Shown: positions 25,767-37,371, counted from the first letter of the stretch. The stretch: DNA of 64,000 nt from Acidobacteriota bacterium (GCA_022821145.1 JAJEEE010000056.1:1-64000), one strand, 5' to 3'. The notes: a model not told the origin generated them from the sequence alone. Translations and numbers: made by a program.

Positions 25767-26126
25767 ATGCCGGCCGCGTTCGAGCTAAGGCCTGGTGAGG
25801 ACTATCTGTCCGTCAACTGGCTCGAATACTGGCGTGCCCGGGATTTCGAGACGGCCATCGAACATGTGCGAGACGTCTTCCGCACCCAGGGCTTCGGTCT
25901 CAGGGCGAACGGGAGATTCGCTGTGCTCAACGTCGGGGCCGTACGGACGGCCGTTTCGGAGAACGTGAACGGTGTCGGCAACGTCCGGCGAGTGCCGCTC
26001 GCTGACGACGATTCACACAGCGGTGTTTTCGGATACGCGACAGACGACTTTGCGGTCGCGGTCGCCATTCGGGCGCTTGTCACTCGCGACAGCGTGCATC
26101 CGGCCATAGCGGACACATCCGCGTGA
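25767..26126 (+). CDS. Unknown small protein
   Basis: 119 residues from ATG 25767 (AAGGGG about 12 bases upstream). It begins FELRPGEDYLSVNWLEYW, has an amphipathic helix ETAIEHVRDVFRTQG and a beta-rich remainder ending VHPAIADTSA. It follows the 25060 gene by 80 bases and may form a set with it and the frameshifted gene. No family recognised. Confidence 0.5.
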   Translation: MPAAFELRPGEDYLSVNWLEYWRARDFETAIEHVRDVFRTQGFGLRANGRFAVLNVGAVRTAVSENVNGVGNVRRVPLADDDSHSGVFGYATDDFAVAVAIRALVTRDSVHPAIADTSA

Positions 26127-26162
26127 CGGGGTCCGGCTTCAGCTTCACGTCCAGCGGAAACC

Positions 26163-27461
<1,299 letters not shown>

Positions 27462-27498
27462 GCCGTTTGTGCCTCCCGATATGCCAAGGCGGGCGCGA

Positions 27499-27837
27499 TC
27501 AGAGTACTTCGTCGCCGGTTTCACCGGTGCGGATCCGGATCGCCTCGTCGATGGGGCCGACGAACACCTTTCCGTCGCCGATCCGTCCCGTCTGCGCCGT
27601 GTCCTGGATCGCCCGGGTGATTTTCGAGGCGTTGGCGTCGGCCACGACGATCTCGATCTTGACCTTCGGGACGAAATCCACGGCGAATTCCGCGCTCCGG
27701 TATTTCTCGAGGTGGCCTTTCTGGCGTCCGAAGCCCTTCACCTCGGTCACGGTCATTCCGGTCACGCCAAGCTGCGACAGCGTGTCGCGCACCTCGTCGA
27801 GTTTTTGCGGCTGGATAATCGCCGTCACCAGCTTCAT
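27499..27837 (-). CDS. glnK: PII nitrogen signalling protein, Phe at T-loop position 51
   Basis: 112 residues. ATG 27837 has GGAGG upstream, and the family start MKLVTAIIQPQKLDEV fits. T-loop: VKGFGRQKGHLEKYRSAEF. Tyr46 is present, but the residue at 51, the tyrosine that is uridylylated in E. coli GlnB/GlnK, is Phe. The PROSITE-like stretch KVKIEIVVADA and TGRIGDGKVFV are intact, as are ATP/2-oxoglutarate-site residues. It probably binds and closes the Amt channel when nitrogen is plentiful but cannot be modified at position 51. Confidence 0.92.
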   Translation of the reverse strand: MKLVTAIIQPQKLDEVRDTLSQLGVTGMTVTEVKGFGRQKGHLEKYRSAEFAVDFVPKVKIEIVVADANASKITRAIQDTAQTGRIGDGKVFVGPIDEAIRIRTGETGDEVL

Positions 27838-28260
27838 GCGATGCCTCCTCCGGTGTCTTCTGGATGCACGATCGCCGCCGTCGAGCGGCGCCACTATAAC
27901 CTATGGGATCGTGATCCCGAAGCGGATTTTGCGGTCGCCCGGGTTGTCGCTCGCAACGAGTCTTCACTGATCGATCCGACACGAGCGGCTGTTGTTCCGG
28001 TTTCCGGGGCCTGGTGTCGCCGGGATGCGCCGTGCGCGATGATTCCGGCTTTGGGCGAGGTCCCGCCCCGGCATTCCGCCAAACGGGCGCGGCCACATCG
28101 GCGTGATCGGGATCCGTTGGCGATTGCGTTGGAAATGACACGGAAATATAGGCCGATTCATACACTGGAATATCCTATATAACAATAAATATATCAACAC
28201 ATTGAATGACTATTTGTATTGACTTGACGTGACAAATAAACGGAAATATCATGGTTCGCC
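27838..28260. other. Intergenic region between glnK and fic
   Basis: 423 bases without a convincing gene. The left part carries a minus-strand TATAGT (27898-27893) suited to a glnK -10, with a perfect palindrome GGGATC-GT-GATCCC (27905-27918) just upstream, a possible operator. The right part (from about 28130) is strikingly AT-rich for this genome and contains the fic promoter. Confidence 0.5.
28224..28252 (+). promoter_or_regulatory. Promoter of fic, probably giving a leaderless transcript
   Basis: TTGACG (28224-28229) and TATCAT (28247-28252) are 17 bases apart. Transcription would start within a base or two of the fic ATG at 28261, and there is no ribosome-binding site before that ATG. 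Confidence 0.6.
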
Positions 28261-29454
28261 ATGGCGATCAGGTACCGTATGCCGGATGACTGGATCCAAT
28301 ACGATCCGTCAGCGATTCTGGGGCCGCTGACCGATGCCAAGGCCGCCGTCTATTCCTTGACCCAGATGCCGTATCAGCAGAGCTGGGTGCGCGCGTTGCA
28401 ACACGTTCAATTGAAGTCCGAGGTCGGCGGCACTTCCAAGATCGAGGGGGCGGACTTCACCGACGAAGAGCTGGAAGAAGCCATGCTGGCGGATGCGGAG
28501 AATCTCGCGACCCGGTCGCAACGCCAGGCTCACGCTGCTGTTGAGACGTACCGGTGGATTTCCGGTTTGCCGAACGATCGACCGATCGACACCGGCTTGA
28601 TTCGGGAGGTCCACCGAATGATGGTTACCGGCGCCGATGACGATCACTGTCCACCGGGCCAAATGCGACAGACCGACCAGAACGTGACCTTCGGGACTCC
28701 GCGACATCGCGGGGCGAGCGGCGGGAAGGAATGCGCCCATGCGTTCGGCGGTCTGATGCACGCCGTCGCTCACGAATTCCGGTCTCACGACCTGCTGGTT
28801 CAGGCGCTCGCGCTCCACTACCATTTCGCATCGATTCATCCTTTTCTCGATGGAAACGGCAGGACGGCGCGGGCGGTCGAGGCCTTGTTTCTTCAGCGCG
28901 CGGGGCTCAGAGACACGCTCTTCATCGCGATGTCGAACTACTACTATGACGAGAAGATCTCGTATTTGAAGAAATTGAGCGAAGTTCGGGCCCACAACCA
29001 TGATCTCACCCCGTTCCTGCACTTCGGACTGAAAGGCGTAACGCTCCAATGCCGTCGGTTGTTTTCGACGATCAGGAAGGAAGTGTCGAAGGCGTTGTAC
29101 AGGGATGTCATGTATGACCTCTTCGGCCGGCTCAAGACCGGAAAGCGTCGATTCCTCGCCAAGCGTCAGGTGGAAATTCTCAAGATGCTCCTGGATATCG
29201 AGAAGATCAAGCTGAGGGTGTTGTTCGACCGAACCGGCAGTTTCTACGTGTCGCTCAAGAATCCCCGGAAGGCGTTCATTCGGGACATCGCAGACCTGTT
29301 GAACCTAGACGCGATCCGTGTCACGGAAGAATCCACGGGCGACGACCTTGTAATCTCGATACGACTGGAATGGCCGACTGAAATCACGGAAACGGATTTC
29401 TTCGCCCGCGTGAAGAAGATGCCGAAAGCCAAGCCCCACTCCTTGACTTTTTGA
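28261..29454 (+). CDS. Fic-domain protein (AMP-transferase type) with N-terminal inhibitory helix
   Basis: 397 residues. An inhibitory motif [S/T]xxxE[G/N] is present as TSKIEG (58-63), so this is a class II, self-inhibited Fic protein. The active-site loop is HPFLDGNGRTAR (193-204), the full consensus with catalytic His193. The C-terminal region (about 280-397) is likely a winged helix-type domain (FLAKRQVEILKMLLDIEKI, ...FIRDIADLLNLDAIRV). Such proteins transfer AMP (or remove it) on protein hydroxyls; the target is unknown. Composition is more AT-rich than neighbours and it stands alone, so it was probably acquired by transfer. Confidence 0.88.
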   Translation: MAIRYRMPDDWIQYDPSAILGPLTDAKAAVYSLTQMPYQQSWVRALQHVQLKSEVGGTSKIEGADFTDEELEEAMLADAENLATRSQRQAHAAVETYRWISGLPNDRPIDTGLIREVHRMMVTGADDDHCPPGQMRQTDQNVTFGTPRHRGASGGKECAHAFGGLMHAVAHEFRSHDLLVQALALHYHFASIHPFLDGNGRTARAVEALFLQRAGLRDTLFIAMSNYYYDEKISYLKKLSEVRAHNHDLTPFLHFGLKGVTLQCRRLFSTIRKEVSKALYRDVMYDLFGRLKTGKRRFLAKRQVEILKMLLDIEKIKLRVLFDRTGSFYVSLKNPRKAFIRDIADLLNLDAIRVTEESTGDDLVISIRLEWPTEITETDFFARVKKMPKAKPHSLTF

Positions 29455-29498
29455 GTTTCGTTGCGGTCCGGCGCCACCGCCGGACGGTGGCATGGATT

Positions 29499-30665
29499 CT
29501 ACGAAACCATCACCGTCCGCGGGAACTGCGCGTTGTGCTCGAGGAACGTCTCCTTGACGGCCGACAGCTCCTCGTCGGTGACCTGGGTCACGCCGTTGAC
29601 GTCCGTGGCGCGCGAGACCAGCGTGTGCTCGCCGGCCGCCGCGCCGTCCCAGTCGAAGGTGAACAGCTTCCAGGAATACCGGGTATTGGCGGGATCGAGC
29701 GTGGCGCGCCGCCACGGGCCGTCGTCGACGCGGACCTCGACCGATTCCAGCGGCGTGCCGTCGTTCAGGACGAAGCCCAGGATCCGGTGCGTCCCGCCCT
29801 GGCGGGTCACCCGTGCGATCACGGACTTGATCCGCAGCCGCGTGACCTCGGTCTCGTTGAACTTCACCTCCCCGCCGATCTCCTGCTGGCGCACGGTGCG
29901 GTACCAGCGCGCCTGGAAGTGGCCCACGAACCGTTCCTGCTGGACGTGCATGCCGGTCACCCACTTGACGTTGGCCACGCCGTACCACCCGGGCACGACG
30001 ACGCGGGCCGGCGCGCCCTGGCGGGCGCCGAGCGGCTCCCCGTTCAACGCGTAGGCGATGATCGCGTCGCTTTCCATCGCGTCGCGGAGCGACATGCTGC
30101 GGGCGAACTGCGACTCGAACGTGATGTCGTTGCCGCGGAAATTCCCCGTCTCCTCGCCGCGGTCGGCGCCCAGGAACACGACTTCCCGGGCGCGGTCGGC
30201 CACGCCCGCCTCCTCGAGCAGGTCGCGGACGCGCGTTCCAGTCCACAGTCCGCACGAGGACAGGCCCTGGACGCTGCGCGCGCTGTTGCCCGAGCACTCG
30301 TACCCGGCCGGCATTTCCACCGGCTCGTGCGAGCGGATGTCGGCCAGGGACAGTTCCGCGGGGTTGTCCACCAGGCCGGTCAACTGCAGCCGGTAGGCGT
30401 CGGGATCGAGATCGGGCACGGGATAGTGCGCGATCGAGAAGAACTCGTCGGTCGGGGTGAACAGCCCGTCGATGTTCCGGATGTCGTACAGCCGGACCCG
30501 GCCTTCGCCGCCGGGGTTGAACGTCGGCGGGATATCGGTGAACGGGACGACGGCCTCGCCCTGAACCAGGGCGGGAAAGGCCCACCGCGGCACGGCTGCG
30601 AGGGCGCCGGTGGCGGCCAATCCCATTTTCAGGACGTCGCGGCGGGCAAGGTGCGGCATCGACAT
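29499..30665 (-). CDS. Tat-exported sulfite oxidase-family molybdoenzyme (SoxC/SorA/YedY superfamily)
   Basis: 388 residues; ATG 30665 has GAAGGAG 8 bases upstream. Tat signal ARRDVLKMGLAATGALAA. The molybdopterin domain has the Mo-ligand Cys124 in YECSGNSARS and the sulfite oxidase patterns GLWTGTRVRDLLEEAG and GWYGVANVKWVTGMHV. A C-terminal Mo-co_dimer domain (about 285-388) has RGGTHRILGFVLNDGTPLESVEVRVDDGPWR. It would be a periplasmic oxidoreductase of a sulfur compound or related substrate. A cytochrome partner is not adjacent, so the electron acceptor is unknown. Confidence 0.87.
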   Translation of the reverse strand: MSMPHLARRDVLKMGLAATGALAAVPRWAFPALVQGEAVVPFTDIPPTFNPGGEGRVRLYDIRNIDGLFTPTDEFFSIAHYPVPDLDPDAYRLQLTGLVDNPAELSLADIRSHEPVEMPAGYECSGNSARSVQGLSSCGLWTGTRVRDLLEEAGVADRAREVVFLGADRGEETGNFRGNDITFESQFARSMSLRDAMESDAIIAYALNGEPLGARQGAPARVVVPGWYGVANVKWVTGMHVQQERFVGHFQARWYRTVRQQEIGGEVKFNETEVTRLRIKSVIARVTRQGGTHRILGFVLNDGTPLESVEVRVDDGPWRRATLDPANTRYSWKLFTFDWDGAAAGEHTLVSRATDVNGVTQVTDEELSAVKETFLEHNAQFPRTVMVS

Positions 30666-30761
30666 GGCTGTGCTCCTTCGGGCCCGGAACGAGCCCGCGG
30701 GCTCGGCGCGAGCCCAGCCCGCCTTGTACCACGAACCCGCCGCCATTGCGAACCAATTACA

Positions 30762-32399
<1,638 letters not shown>

Positions 32400-32445
32400 G
32401 TCGGCTCTTCTTTCTCCCGTGGAATCAGTTAGATAGATGCGAATG

Positions 32446-32472
32446 ATGGCAGTCGGATGCTGCGAGTGCCAA
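32446..32472 (-). promoter_or_regulatory. CIRCE-like HrcA operator upstream of groEL
   Basis: Read on the minus strand: TTGGCACTC, nine bases, GACTGCCAT. The left half matches 8 of 9 positions of the CIRCE consensus TTAGCACTC and the right half 6 of 9; the N9 spacer is exact. It ends 47 bases before the groEL ATG. Confidence 0.65.
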
Positions 32473-32556
32473 TTCTAGCACGGAACCCGGCCCGGTTGCG
32501 ACCGGGGCGCGGACGGTGGAGCGCCGCCGGCGGAACAAAACCGGCCGTGAGTACGT

Positions 32557-33615
32557 ATGATGGGGGTCATGACCGAGAGGGGACGGAAGATCCTGTTCGG
32601 CGCCATCGCCGCCCTGGGCGGCGTGGCGATTCTGTGCATCGCCATCGTCGTGGGCCTCGTCGTCTGGGTGATGCGCCCGGGCGAGGTCATCGACCCGGAA
32701 CGGCTCCGGGACGGCGGCGCCGTCGGCTACGGCGAATGGACGCTGAGCCTGGACGACCCCGGCACGGAGGGGTTCGTCACGCTGTTGACGGAAACCCTGT
32801 TGACGGCGGCCGGCGACGGGCCGGCCGACGTTCCGGAGGCGTTGGGGGAGCTGGCCGACAACGCGTTTCCCGCCGTTGCGGTCTGGACGCTCCATGCGGC
32901 TCCCGGTTCGGGCGCGGACCGCCACCTGGTGGGCGTCGCGTCCGTGGGCATCGGCAACGCATGGGTGGCCGGCGACCGGATCGCCGCGTTCCTGCTCGAT
33001 GACGCGGACGACCCCATCTCCGTCCACGAGCACGGCGCGGAGCGCATCTACGTCTTCGAAGAGCTGGACACGGATTTCCAGGCCGCGCTCTTCGCGCGGT
33101 CCGGCGGCGTCTTCGCGGCGTCCGACCTGGACACGGCGCGCCGGGCCGTCGATCTTCTCGACGCGCCGGCGGACGCCGTCGCATCCGTGACGGAGCTCGG
33201 GCGGCTGTTCGAGGCCACCTCCGGCGCGCTCCGGATCGTCCTGACCAACACCGGCGGCGTCCTCGCCCGCCTGGTCGGGCCACTCGGCGTCGTAGAGCCC
33301 GTGAACCCCGAAGTCTGGAGCGCCGTGACGGCCGTCACGGTGACGGGGGGCTTCCAGGCCGACGGCGCGTTCGCCGCCGTCGTGGAGCTCGCCTCCGACG
33401 ACCCGGGCGTGTCTTCTCTGGCCGCGGCGCCGGTGGCCGAGGCGCTTCTCCGCGCGGGCGTGGACGAACTGGGCGACCTGGATCCGCCGCTGGATCTGGA
33501 CGTGGAGATCGAGACCGTCGAGGTCGCCACGGGCGTCCGTATCGACGTCCGCGTTCCCGGTCTCGTCGACGCGCTGGCCGAGCGGATGCCCGTTTCGGCG
33601 CGGCCGAACCGTTGA
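32557..33615 (+). CDS. Membrane-anchored protein, unknown
   Basis: 352 residues (starts at 32557, 32560 or 32569 are possible). One N-terminal membrane helix (about 13-38, LFGAIAALGGVAILCIAIVVGLVVWV) anchors a large acidic extracytoplasmic domain (GEWTLSLDDPGTEG, VFEELDTDFQAALFARSGGVFAASD, VRIDVRVPGLVDAL). Rich in Asp, Ala, Val with few lysines. No recognised domain. It is divergent from groEL, the two starts about 158 bases apart. Confidence 0.65.
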   Translation: MMGVMTERGRKILFGAIAALGGVAILCIAIVVGLVVWVMRPGEVIDPERLRDGGAVGYGEWTLSLDDPGTEGFVTLLTETLLTAAGDGPADVPEALGELADNAFPAVAVWTLHAAPGSGADRHLVGVASVGIGNAWVAGDRIAAFLLDDADDPISVHEHGAERIYVFEELDTDFQAALFARSGGVFAASDLDTARRAVDLLDAPADAVASVTELGRLFEATSGALRIVLTNTGGVLARLVGPLGVVEPVNPEVWSAVTAVTVTGGFQADGAFAAVVELASDDPGVSSLAAAPVAEALLRAGVDELGDLDPPLDLDVEIETVEVATGVRIDVRVPGLVDALAERMPVSARPNR

Positions 33616-33643
33616 GGCCGCCCGAGGCCGGGCGTTGCGCAAT

Positions 33644-33668
33644 ATTTTCGCGATCGTCACGCGAAAAT
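33644..33668. terminator. Perfect inverted repeat after the 32557 gene
   Basis: ATTTTCGCG (33644-33652), 7 bases, then CGCGAAAAT (33660-33668): a perfect 9-bp stem 28 bases after a stop codon. T-run only within the stem. It may be a terminator, or an operator for the next gene; it also covers the alternative ATG at 33667, favouring the later start at 33694. Confidence 0.5.
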
Positions 33669-33693
33669 GTGTATCCTGTTTTCCGTGAGCAGG

Positions 33694-34401
33694 ATGAAGC
33701 CGTTGACGGCCCTCGGGGCGGCCCTCGTTCTTCTCTTCGCCGTCCGGACCCACGCCCAGAGCCTGGGCGGCTCCCCGGCTTCCATGAACCGCCAGCACCG
33801 GCAGGCCCGGGCCCACGACTTCACGTTCATGGAAAGCGCGGCGCGCATCCGCCGCTTCGTGGCCGCCGATCTTCTCGTTCCGCTCGAAGGCAACCGCGAC
33901 TACGACCTGCACGAGGTGTCGTATCCCTACGCGCGCCCGGCCGTCCGGCTGTTCGTCGAGCGATTGTCCGGCCAATACCGCTCGGCGTGCGGCGAGACGC
34001 TCACGGTGACCAGCCTGACCCGCCCGCTGGACGAGCAACCCCGTAACTCCCACGACCAGTCCGTGCACCCCACCGGCATGGCCGTCGACCTGCGGGTGCC
34101 GCCGACGCGCGCGTGCCGCGACTGGCTGAACCGCGTGCTGTTGCAGCTCGAGGGCGCCGGCGTCCTGGAAGCCACCCGCGAGCGAAGCCCGGCGCACTAC
34201 CACATCGCGGTGTATCCCGGCCCGTACGAGCGGTACGTCCGCAGGCTCGAGTCGCGCGCCCGCGACTACGTCGTCCAGCGCGGCGACGCGCTGTTGCGCA
34301 TCGCCCGCCGGGAGGGCACGTCCGTGGCGGCCCTGGTGGCCGAGAACGGCCTGAGAAGCGACCGCATCTACCCCGGCCAGGTTCTCCGCATCCCCAACTG
34401 A
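33694..34401 (+). CDS. Secreted M15-like peptidase (DUF5715-like) with C-terminal LysM
   Basis: 235 residues from ATG 33694, which begins a good signal peptide (LTALGAALVLLFAVRTHAQ). The central domain has the zinc-site pattern of M15/VanY-type peptidases: SVHPTGMAVDLR (H-x6-D) and HYHIAV. A LysM domain closes the protein (YVVQRGDALLRIARREGTSVAALVAENGLRSDRIYPGQVLRI), which should bind peptidoglycan. Likely a periplasmic cell-wall carboxypeptidase or endopeptidase. Single gene. Confidence 0.8.
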   Translation: MKPLTALGAALVLLFAVRTHAQSLGGSPASMNRQHRQARAHDFTFMESAARIRRFVAADLLVPLEGNRDYDLHEVSYPYARPAVRLFVERLSGQYRSACGETLTVTSLTRPLDEQPRNSHDQSVHPTGMAVDLRVPPTRACRDWLNRVLLQLEGAGVLEATRERSPAHYHIAVYPGPYERYVRRLESRARDYVVQRGDALLRIARREGTSVAALVAENGLRSDRIYPGQVLRIPN

Positions 34402-34717
34402 CAAGCCGCGATCGGACCGCCCGGGCGAATCGCCGCCGTTGGACGGCCCGGTCTCACGGCCGCGGAATGCCTCGGCAGATAACGCGAAGCGCCCGGGGCG
34501 TGGGCGAATATCGCGCATGGTATGAGCGATATTCAGCGATCGGGAGATTCTCGATGTCCGGACGCGCGAAGGTCTGCGCACGCGTAAGAGCGCCATGCCG
34601 GAGTATTCCGAAGATCGGCGAGGCTGCGCGTCTGTGGGTGACCCGCCTGACGCGCCCGCCCGCGGCAGGACTCCGTACCGTTGACGGTTGCCTGTAACTC
34701 ATAGTATGGTGACCCAT
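34402..34717. other. Intergenic region before vapBC with a 9-bp inverted repeat
   Basis: About 315 bases with no supported gene. It contains GAATATCGC (34506-34514), 11 bases, GCGATATTC (34526-34534), a perfect inverted repeat that could be an operator or RNA stem, and at its end the vapB promoter. Confidence 0.5.
34681..34710 (+). promoter_or_regulatory. Promoter of vapBC, probably leaderless
   Basis: TTGACG (34681-34686) and TATGGT (34705-34710), 18 bases apart. The transcript would start at or beside the vapB ATG (34718), which lacks a ribosome site. Confidence 0.5.
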
Positions 34718-34957
34718 ATGAAGACAACCATTGATATTGCCGATGAGCTGCTGGATCGGGCGCGGGAACGGGCCAGAACCGAGAAAAAGACGTTGAAAGA
34801 TATCGTCGAGGAAGCGCTCCGGCGGCAATTGGCTGTCAAGAAACCGGCGAGTCCGTTCAGGTACCGTCCCTGCACGGTCAAGGGGAACGGCTTGCAACCA
34901 GGGGTGACCGAAGGAGACTGGGAGCGCGTTCGGGACTTGATTTACGGACTGGGGTAG
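34718..34957 (+). CDS. vapB: VapB-type antitoxin
   Basis: 79 residues. MKTTIDIADELLDRARERA continues into a ribbon-helix-helix N-terminus (TEKKTLKDIVEEALRRQL); the C-terminal tail (about 48-79) should wrap the toxin. Six bases before the PIN gene. The pair is a type II toxin-antitoxin module; the antitoxin normally also represses the promoter. ATG 34718 chosen over an in-frame upstream codon because the preceding residues do not resemble the family. Confidence 0.85.
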   Translation: MKTTIDIADELLDRARERARTEKKTLKDIVEEALRRQLAVKKPASPFRYRPCTVKGNGLQPGVTEGDWERVRDLIYGLG

Positions 34958-34963
34958 CCGGCA

Positions 34964-35398
34964 ATGATGGCTGTCGATACGAATATCCTGGTGTATGCCC
35001 ATCGCGAAGACTCCCCGTGGCATGAGTCCGCGTCGTTGGTGCTTGCCGGGTTGGTCGAGGGAAACGCCGATTGGGCCATCCCATGGCCGTGCGTTTGGGA
35101 ATTCGTATCCGTGGCCACGCATCCGCGGATCTACGATCCACCCAGCTCGTCGGCCGAGGCGCTCCGCGCCGTGCAGTCGTGGTTCGAATCACCGACCCTG
35201 CGCTTGCTGGCCGAAGACGGTGCGATGTTCAAGACCATGCAACGCGAGATCACGGACTCCAGAGTTACCGGCGGTGCGGTTCACGACGCGCGTATCGCGG
35301 CGATTTGCGTGCGGCACGGGGTCAGCGCGTTACTGACTGCCGATCGCGACTTCAGCCGGTTCTCTCGACTCCGGACGCGGAACCCCTTGCTTGCGTGA
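34964..35398 (+). CDS. vapC: VapC-type PIN-domain toxin
   Basis: 144 residues (or one fewer from the second ATG). The PIN acidic residues are in VDTNILVYA (Asp5), WEFVSV (Glu near 46), VHDARIAAICVRHG (Asp near 108) and LLTADRDFSRF (Asp near 126-128). It should be a Mg-dependent ribonuclease acting on tRNA or rRNA, held off by the VapB upstream. Confidence 0.88.
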   Translation: MMAVDTNILVYAHREDSPWHESASLVLAGLVEGNADWAIPWPCVWEFVSVATHPRIYDPPSSSAEALRAVQSWFESPTLRLLAEDGAMFKTMQREITDSRVTGGAVHDARIAAICVRHGVSALLTADRDFSRFSRLRTRNPLLA

Positions 35399-35475
35399 TC
35401 CGCGAAGCCAGGTTGGCCTCGCCGACTGACGGCGCAACAGCCGTCGGGAACGGAAACACGACGATTGCGCCGTCC

Positions 35476-36210
35476 ATGGTCGAGCACACTACCGATCCAA
35501 CGCCGCCGGACGCGCGCCCGCCGACGAGGGGGTCGGGTATCCCGGCCGCCGTGCTCGCGGGGCTGGCCGTCGCGGGTCTCGCGATTCCCGGGATCGGCGC
35601 GCGCTACTACGTCCACGGGGACGTCCACGTCATCCATTCGGTTCTGAGCCTGTTCTTCTCCGTCAACCTGCTGATCTGCGCGTGGGAGGCGTGCCTGTTC
35701 CTTCGGCGGGACCATATCGAGAAACGCGCCGCGTACTGGCGGACGCGGAAAGTCGCGACCGGCCGGGTCCCGGCCCGCGAGTTTCTGTCCACCCGCGTGC
35801 CGTTCGGACGAATCCTGTCCCCGACCGTCTGGGCGGACGTCTGGGCCACCTACGCGGTCGTCGACCCGTCTTTCTCGGACCGCCGGTCGTTCGGTTTCAA
35901 CGTGGACGTCGTCAACGGCTTCGTGACGCCCGTTCCCACGCTGATCCTGTACGCGGCCTGCACCGTCGAGTTCATGCCCGCCGCCGTCGCCGGCATTCTC
36001 GGGACGATGCTCTTCTGGCAGTGGACCTACGGGACGTCGGCCTACTATGTGAGCTTCTTCGTGGCCGGGAGGCAGCGCCATATCACGCGGGGCGAGTTGT
36101 ACGCCAACATCGGCGCCCTGAACGCCCCGTGGGTGCTGTGCCCGATGCTGGGGCTGTACGTTTCCATCCGCCTGATCCTGGACGGCGACTACAGCGTCCT
36201 GGGTTTCTGA
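35476..36210 (+). CDS. Multi-pass membrane protein, unknown
   Basis: 244 residues. After a Pro-rich N-terminus come about five membrane helices (near 23-41, 52-72, 150-165, 170-190, 215-235). Recurrent charged motifs: RRDHIEKRAAYWRTRKVATGR, WATYAVVDPSFSDRRSFGFNVDVVNG and ELYANIGALNAPWVLCPMLGLY. The last two are likely functional loops (WATYAxVDPSF). No family recognised. Ribosome site weak. Confidence 0.6.
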   Translation: MVEHTTDPTPPDARPPTRGSGIPAAVLAGLAVAGLAIPGIGARYYVHGDVHVIHSVLSLFFSVNLLICAWEACLFLRRDHIEKRAAYWRTRKVATGRVPAREFLSTRVPFGRILSPTVWADVWATYAVVDPSFSDRRSFGFNVDVVNGFVTPVPTLILYAACTVEFMPAAVAGILGTMLFWQWTYGTSAYYVSFFVAGRQRHITRGELYANIGALNAPWVLCPMLGLYVSIRLILDGDYSVLGF

Positions 36211-36354
36211 ACGCCGAACGACCGGGCGCTCCCGCCGCGGGCGCCCTTTTTCCACGACATGTTCCGTTTCACTGGTGAGCCGCTCCGGGCCCGGATACAA
36301 TCCAACGTCCGAACCGATCGACACACGGGATCTTCCCGACGAGGAGACGCTGCC

Positions 36355-37371
36355 ATGCATTCGATGATCGTTACCGGCGCGCTCGCCGCCGCCGCCGTTC
36401 TGGCCGCCGCGCCTACGCCCGCGTCCGCCGCCGCGTTCGACCTGGGCCCCATCCCGTTGAACTGCGACCGGGCGTGCCTGGAGGACGTGGTGGACCAATA
36501 CCTGGCCGCCGTCGTCGCGCACGACCCGTCGCTGCTGCCGCTGTCGGCCGACGTCATGTACACGGAGAACAACCAGGTGATGGACGTCGGCGACGGGTTC
36601 TGGAAGACGGCCGAGGACCGGGGCCGCTACACGCACGTCTTCGCCGATCCCGAGTTCGGGCAGGTGGCCTACATGGGCACGATGATCGAGGCCGGCAACC
36701 CCATCCTGATGAGCCTCCGGCTCCGGATCCAGCTCGGCCGGATCACCGAGATCGAGAGCGTCTACTTCAAGCCCGGGGGCGGGGGGCCCAACAACATCGC
36801 CGCGATGGACGCGCCCCACGTGCCCGAGGACTTCTGGTTCCGCTCGATCCCGCCCGAGGACCAGATGTCGCGCCAGGAGCTGATCGCCATCGCCGACGGC
36901 TACTTCACCGGCCTGCAGCGCAACGACGGCCGGGGCATCCACGGCACGGGCACCTATCCGTTCACCGACGACTGCCACCGGATCGAGAACGGGTCGCCCA
37001 CCACCAACGTGCCCCTCAGGCCGGACCAGGACCCCGACGCGCTGAACGTCTTCTCGATGGGCTGCCTGGAAGCGTTCGAGCTGGGCATGTACTACATCGT
37101 GCAGAGCAACCACCAGCGCCGGTATCCGGTGGTGGACCGCGAGCGGGGCGTCGTCTACGCGCACGCGGTCTTTGACCAGGGAACGGTCAACTCGGGCACG
37201 CTCTCCGACGGGCGCCCGCATTCCTACGCGCCGGGGTTCAGCCGGCCGTCGAGCATCCTGGTGACCGAGGCCTTCCTGATCGAGGACGGCAAGATCCGGA
37301 GCGTGGAGATGGTGGGTCCGGGGGCCGTCTACCACATGAACTCGCCGTGGGGCGGCCTCAGCGGCGATTAG
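36355..37371 (+). CDS. Secreted NTF2-like (DUF8021-type) protein, unknown role
   Basis: 338 residues; ATG 36355 has GAGGAG upstream. Signal peptide IVTGALAAAAVLAAAPTPASA. The mature protein has CDRACLEDVVDQYLAAVVAHDPSLLPLSADVMYTENNQ, a snoaL/NTF2-like beginning, then GRYTHVFADPEFGQVAYMGTM. A second similar region starts near 180 (LIAIADGYFTGLQRNDGRGIHGTGTYPFTDDCHRIENG). I recall fungal and bacterial DUF8021 proteins of this sort; catalytic role unknown. Its last nine codons are duplicated at 39034. Confidence 0.7.
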   Translation: MHSMIVTGALAAAAVLAAAPTPASAAAFDLGPIPLNCDRACLEDVVDQYLAAVVAHDPSLLPLSADVMYTENNQVMDVGDGFWKTAEDRGRYTHVFADPEFGQVAYMGTMIEAGNPILMSLRLRIQLGRITEIESVYFKPGGGGPNNIAAMDAPHVPEDFWFRSIPPEDQMSRQELIAIADGYFTGLQRNDGRGIHGTGTYPFTDDCHRIENGSPTTNVPLRPDQDPDALNVFSMGCLEAFELGMYYIVQSNHQRRYPVVDRERGVVYAHAVFDQGTVNSGTLSDGRPHSYAPGFSRPSSILVTEAFLIEDGKIRSVEMVGPGAVYHMNSPWGGLSGD

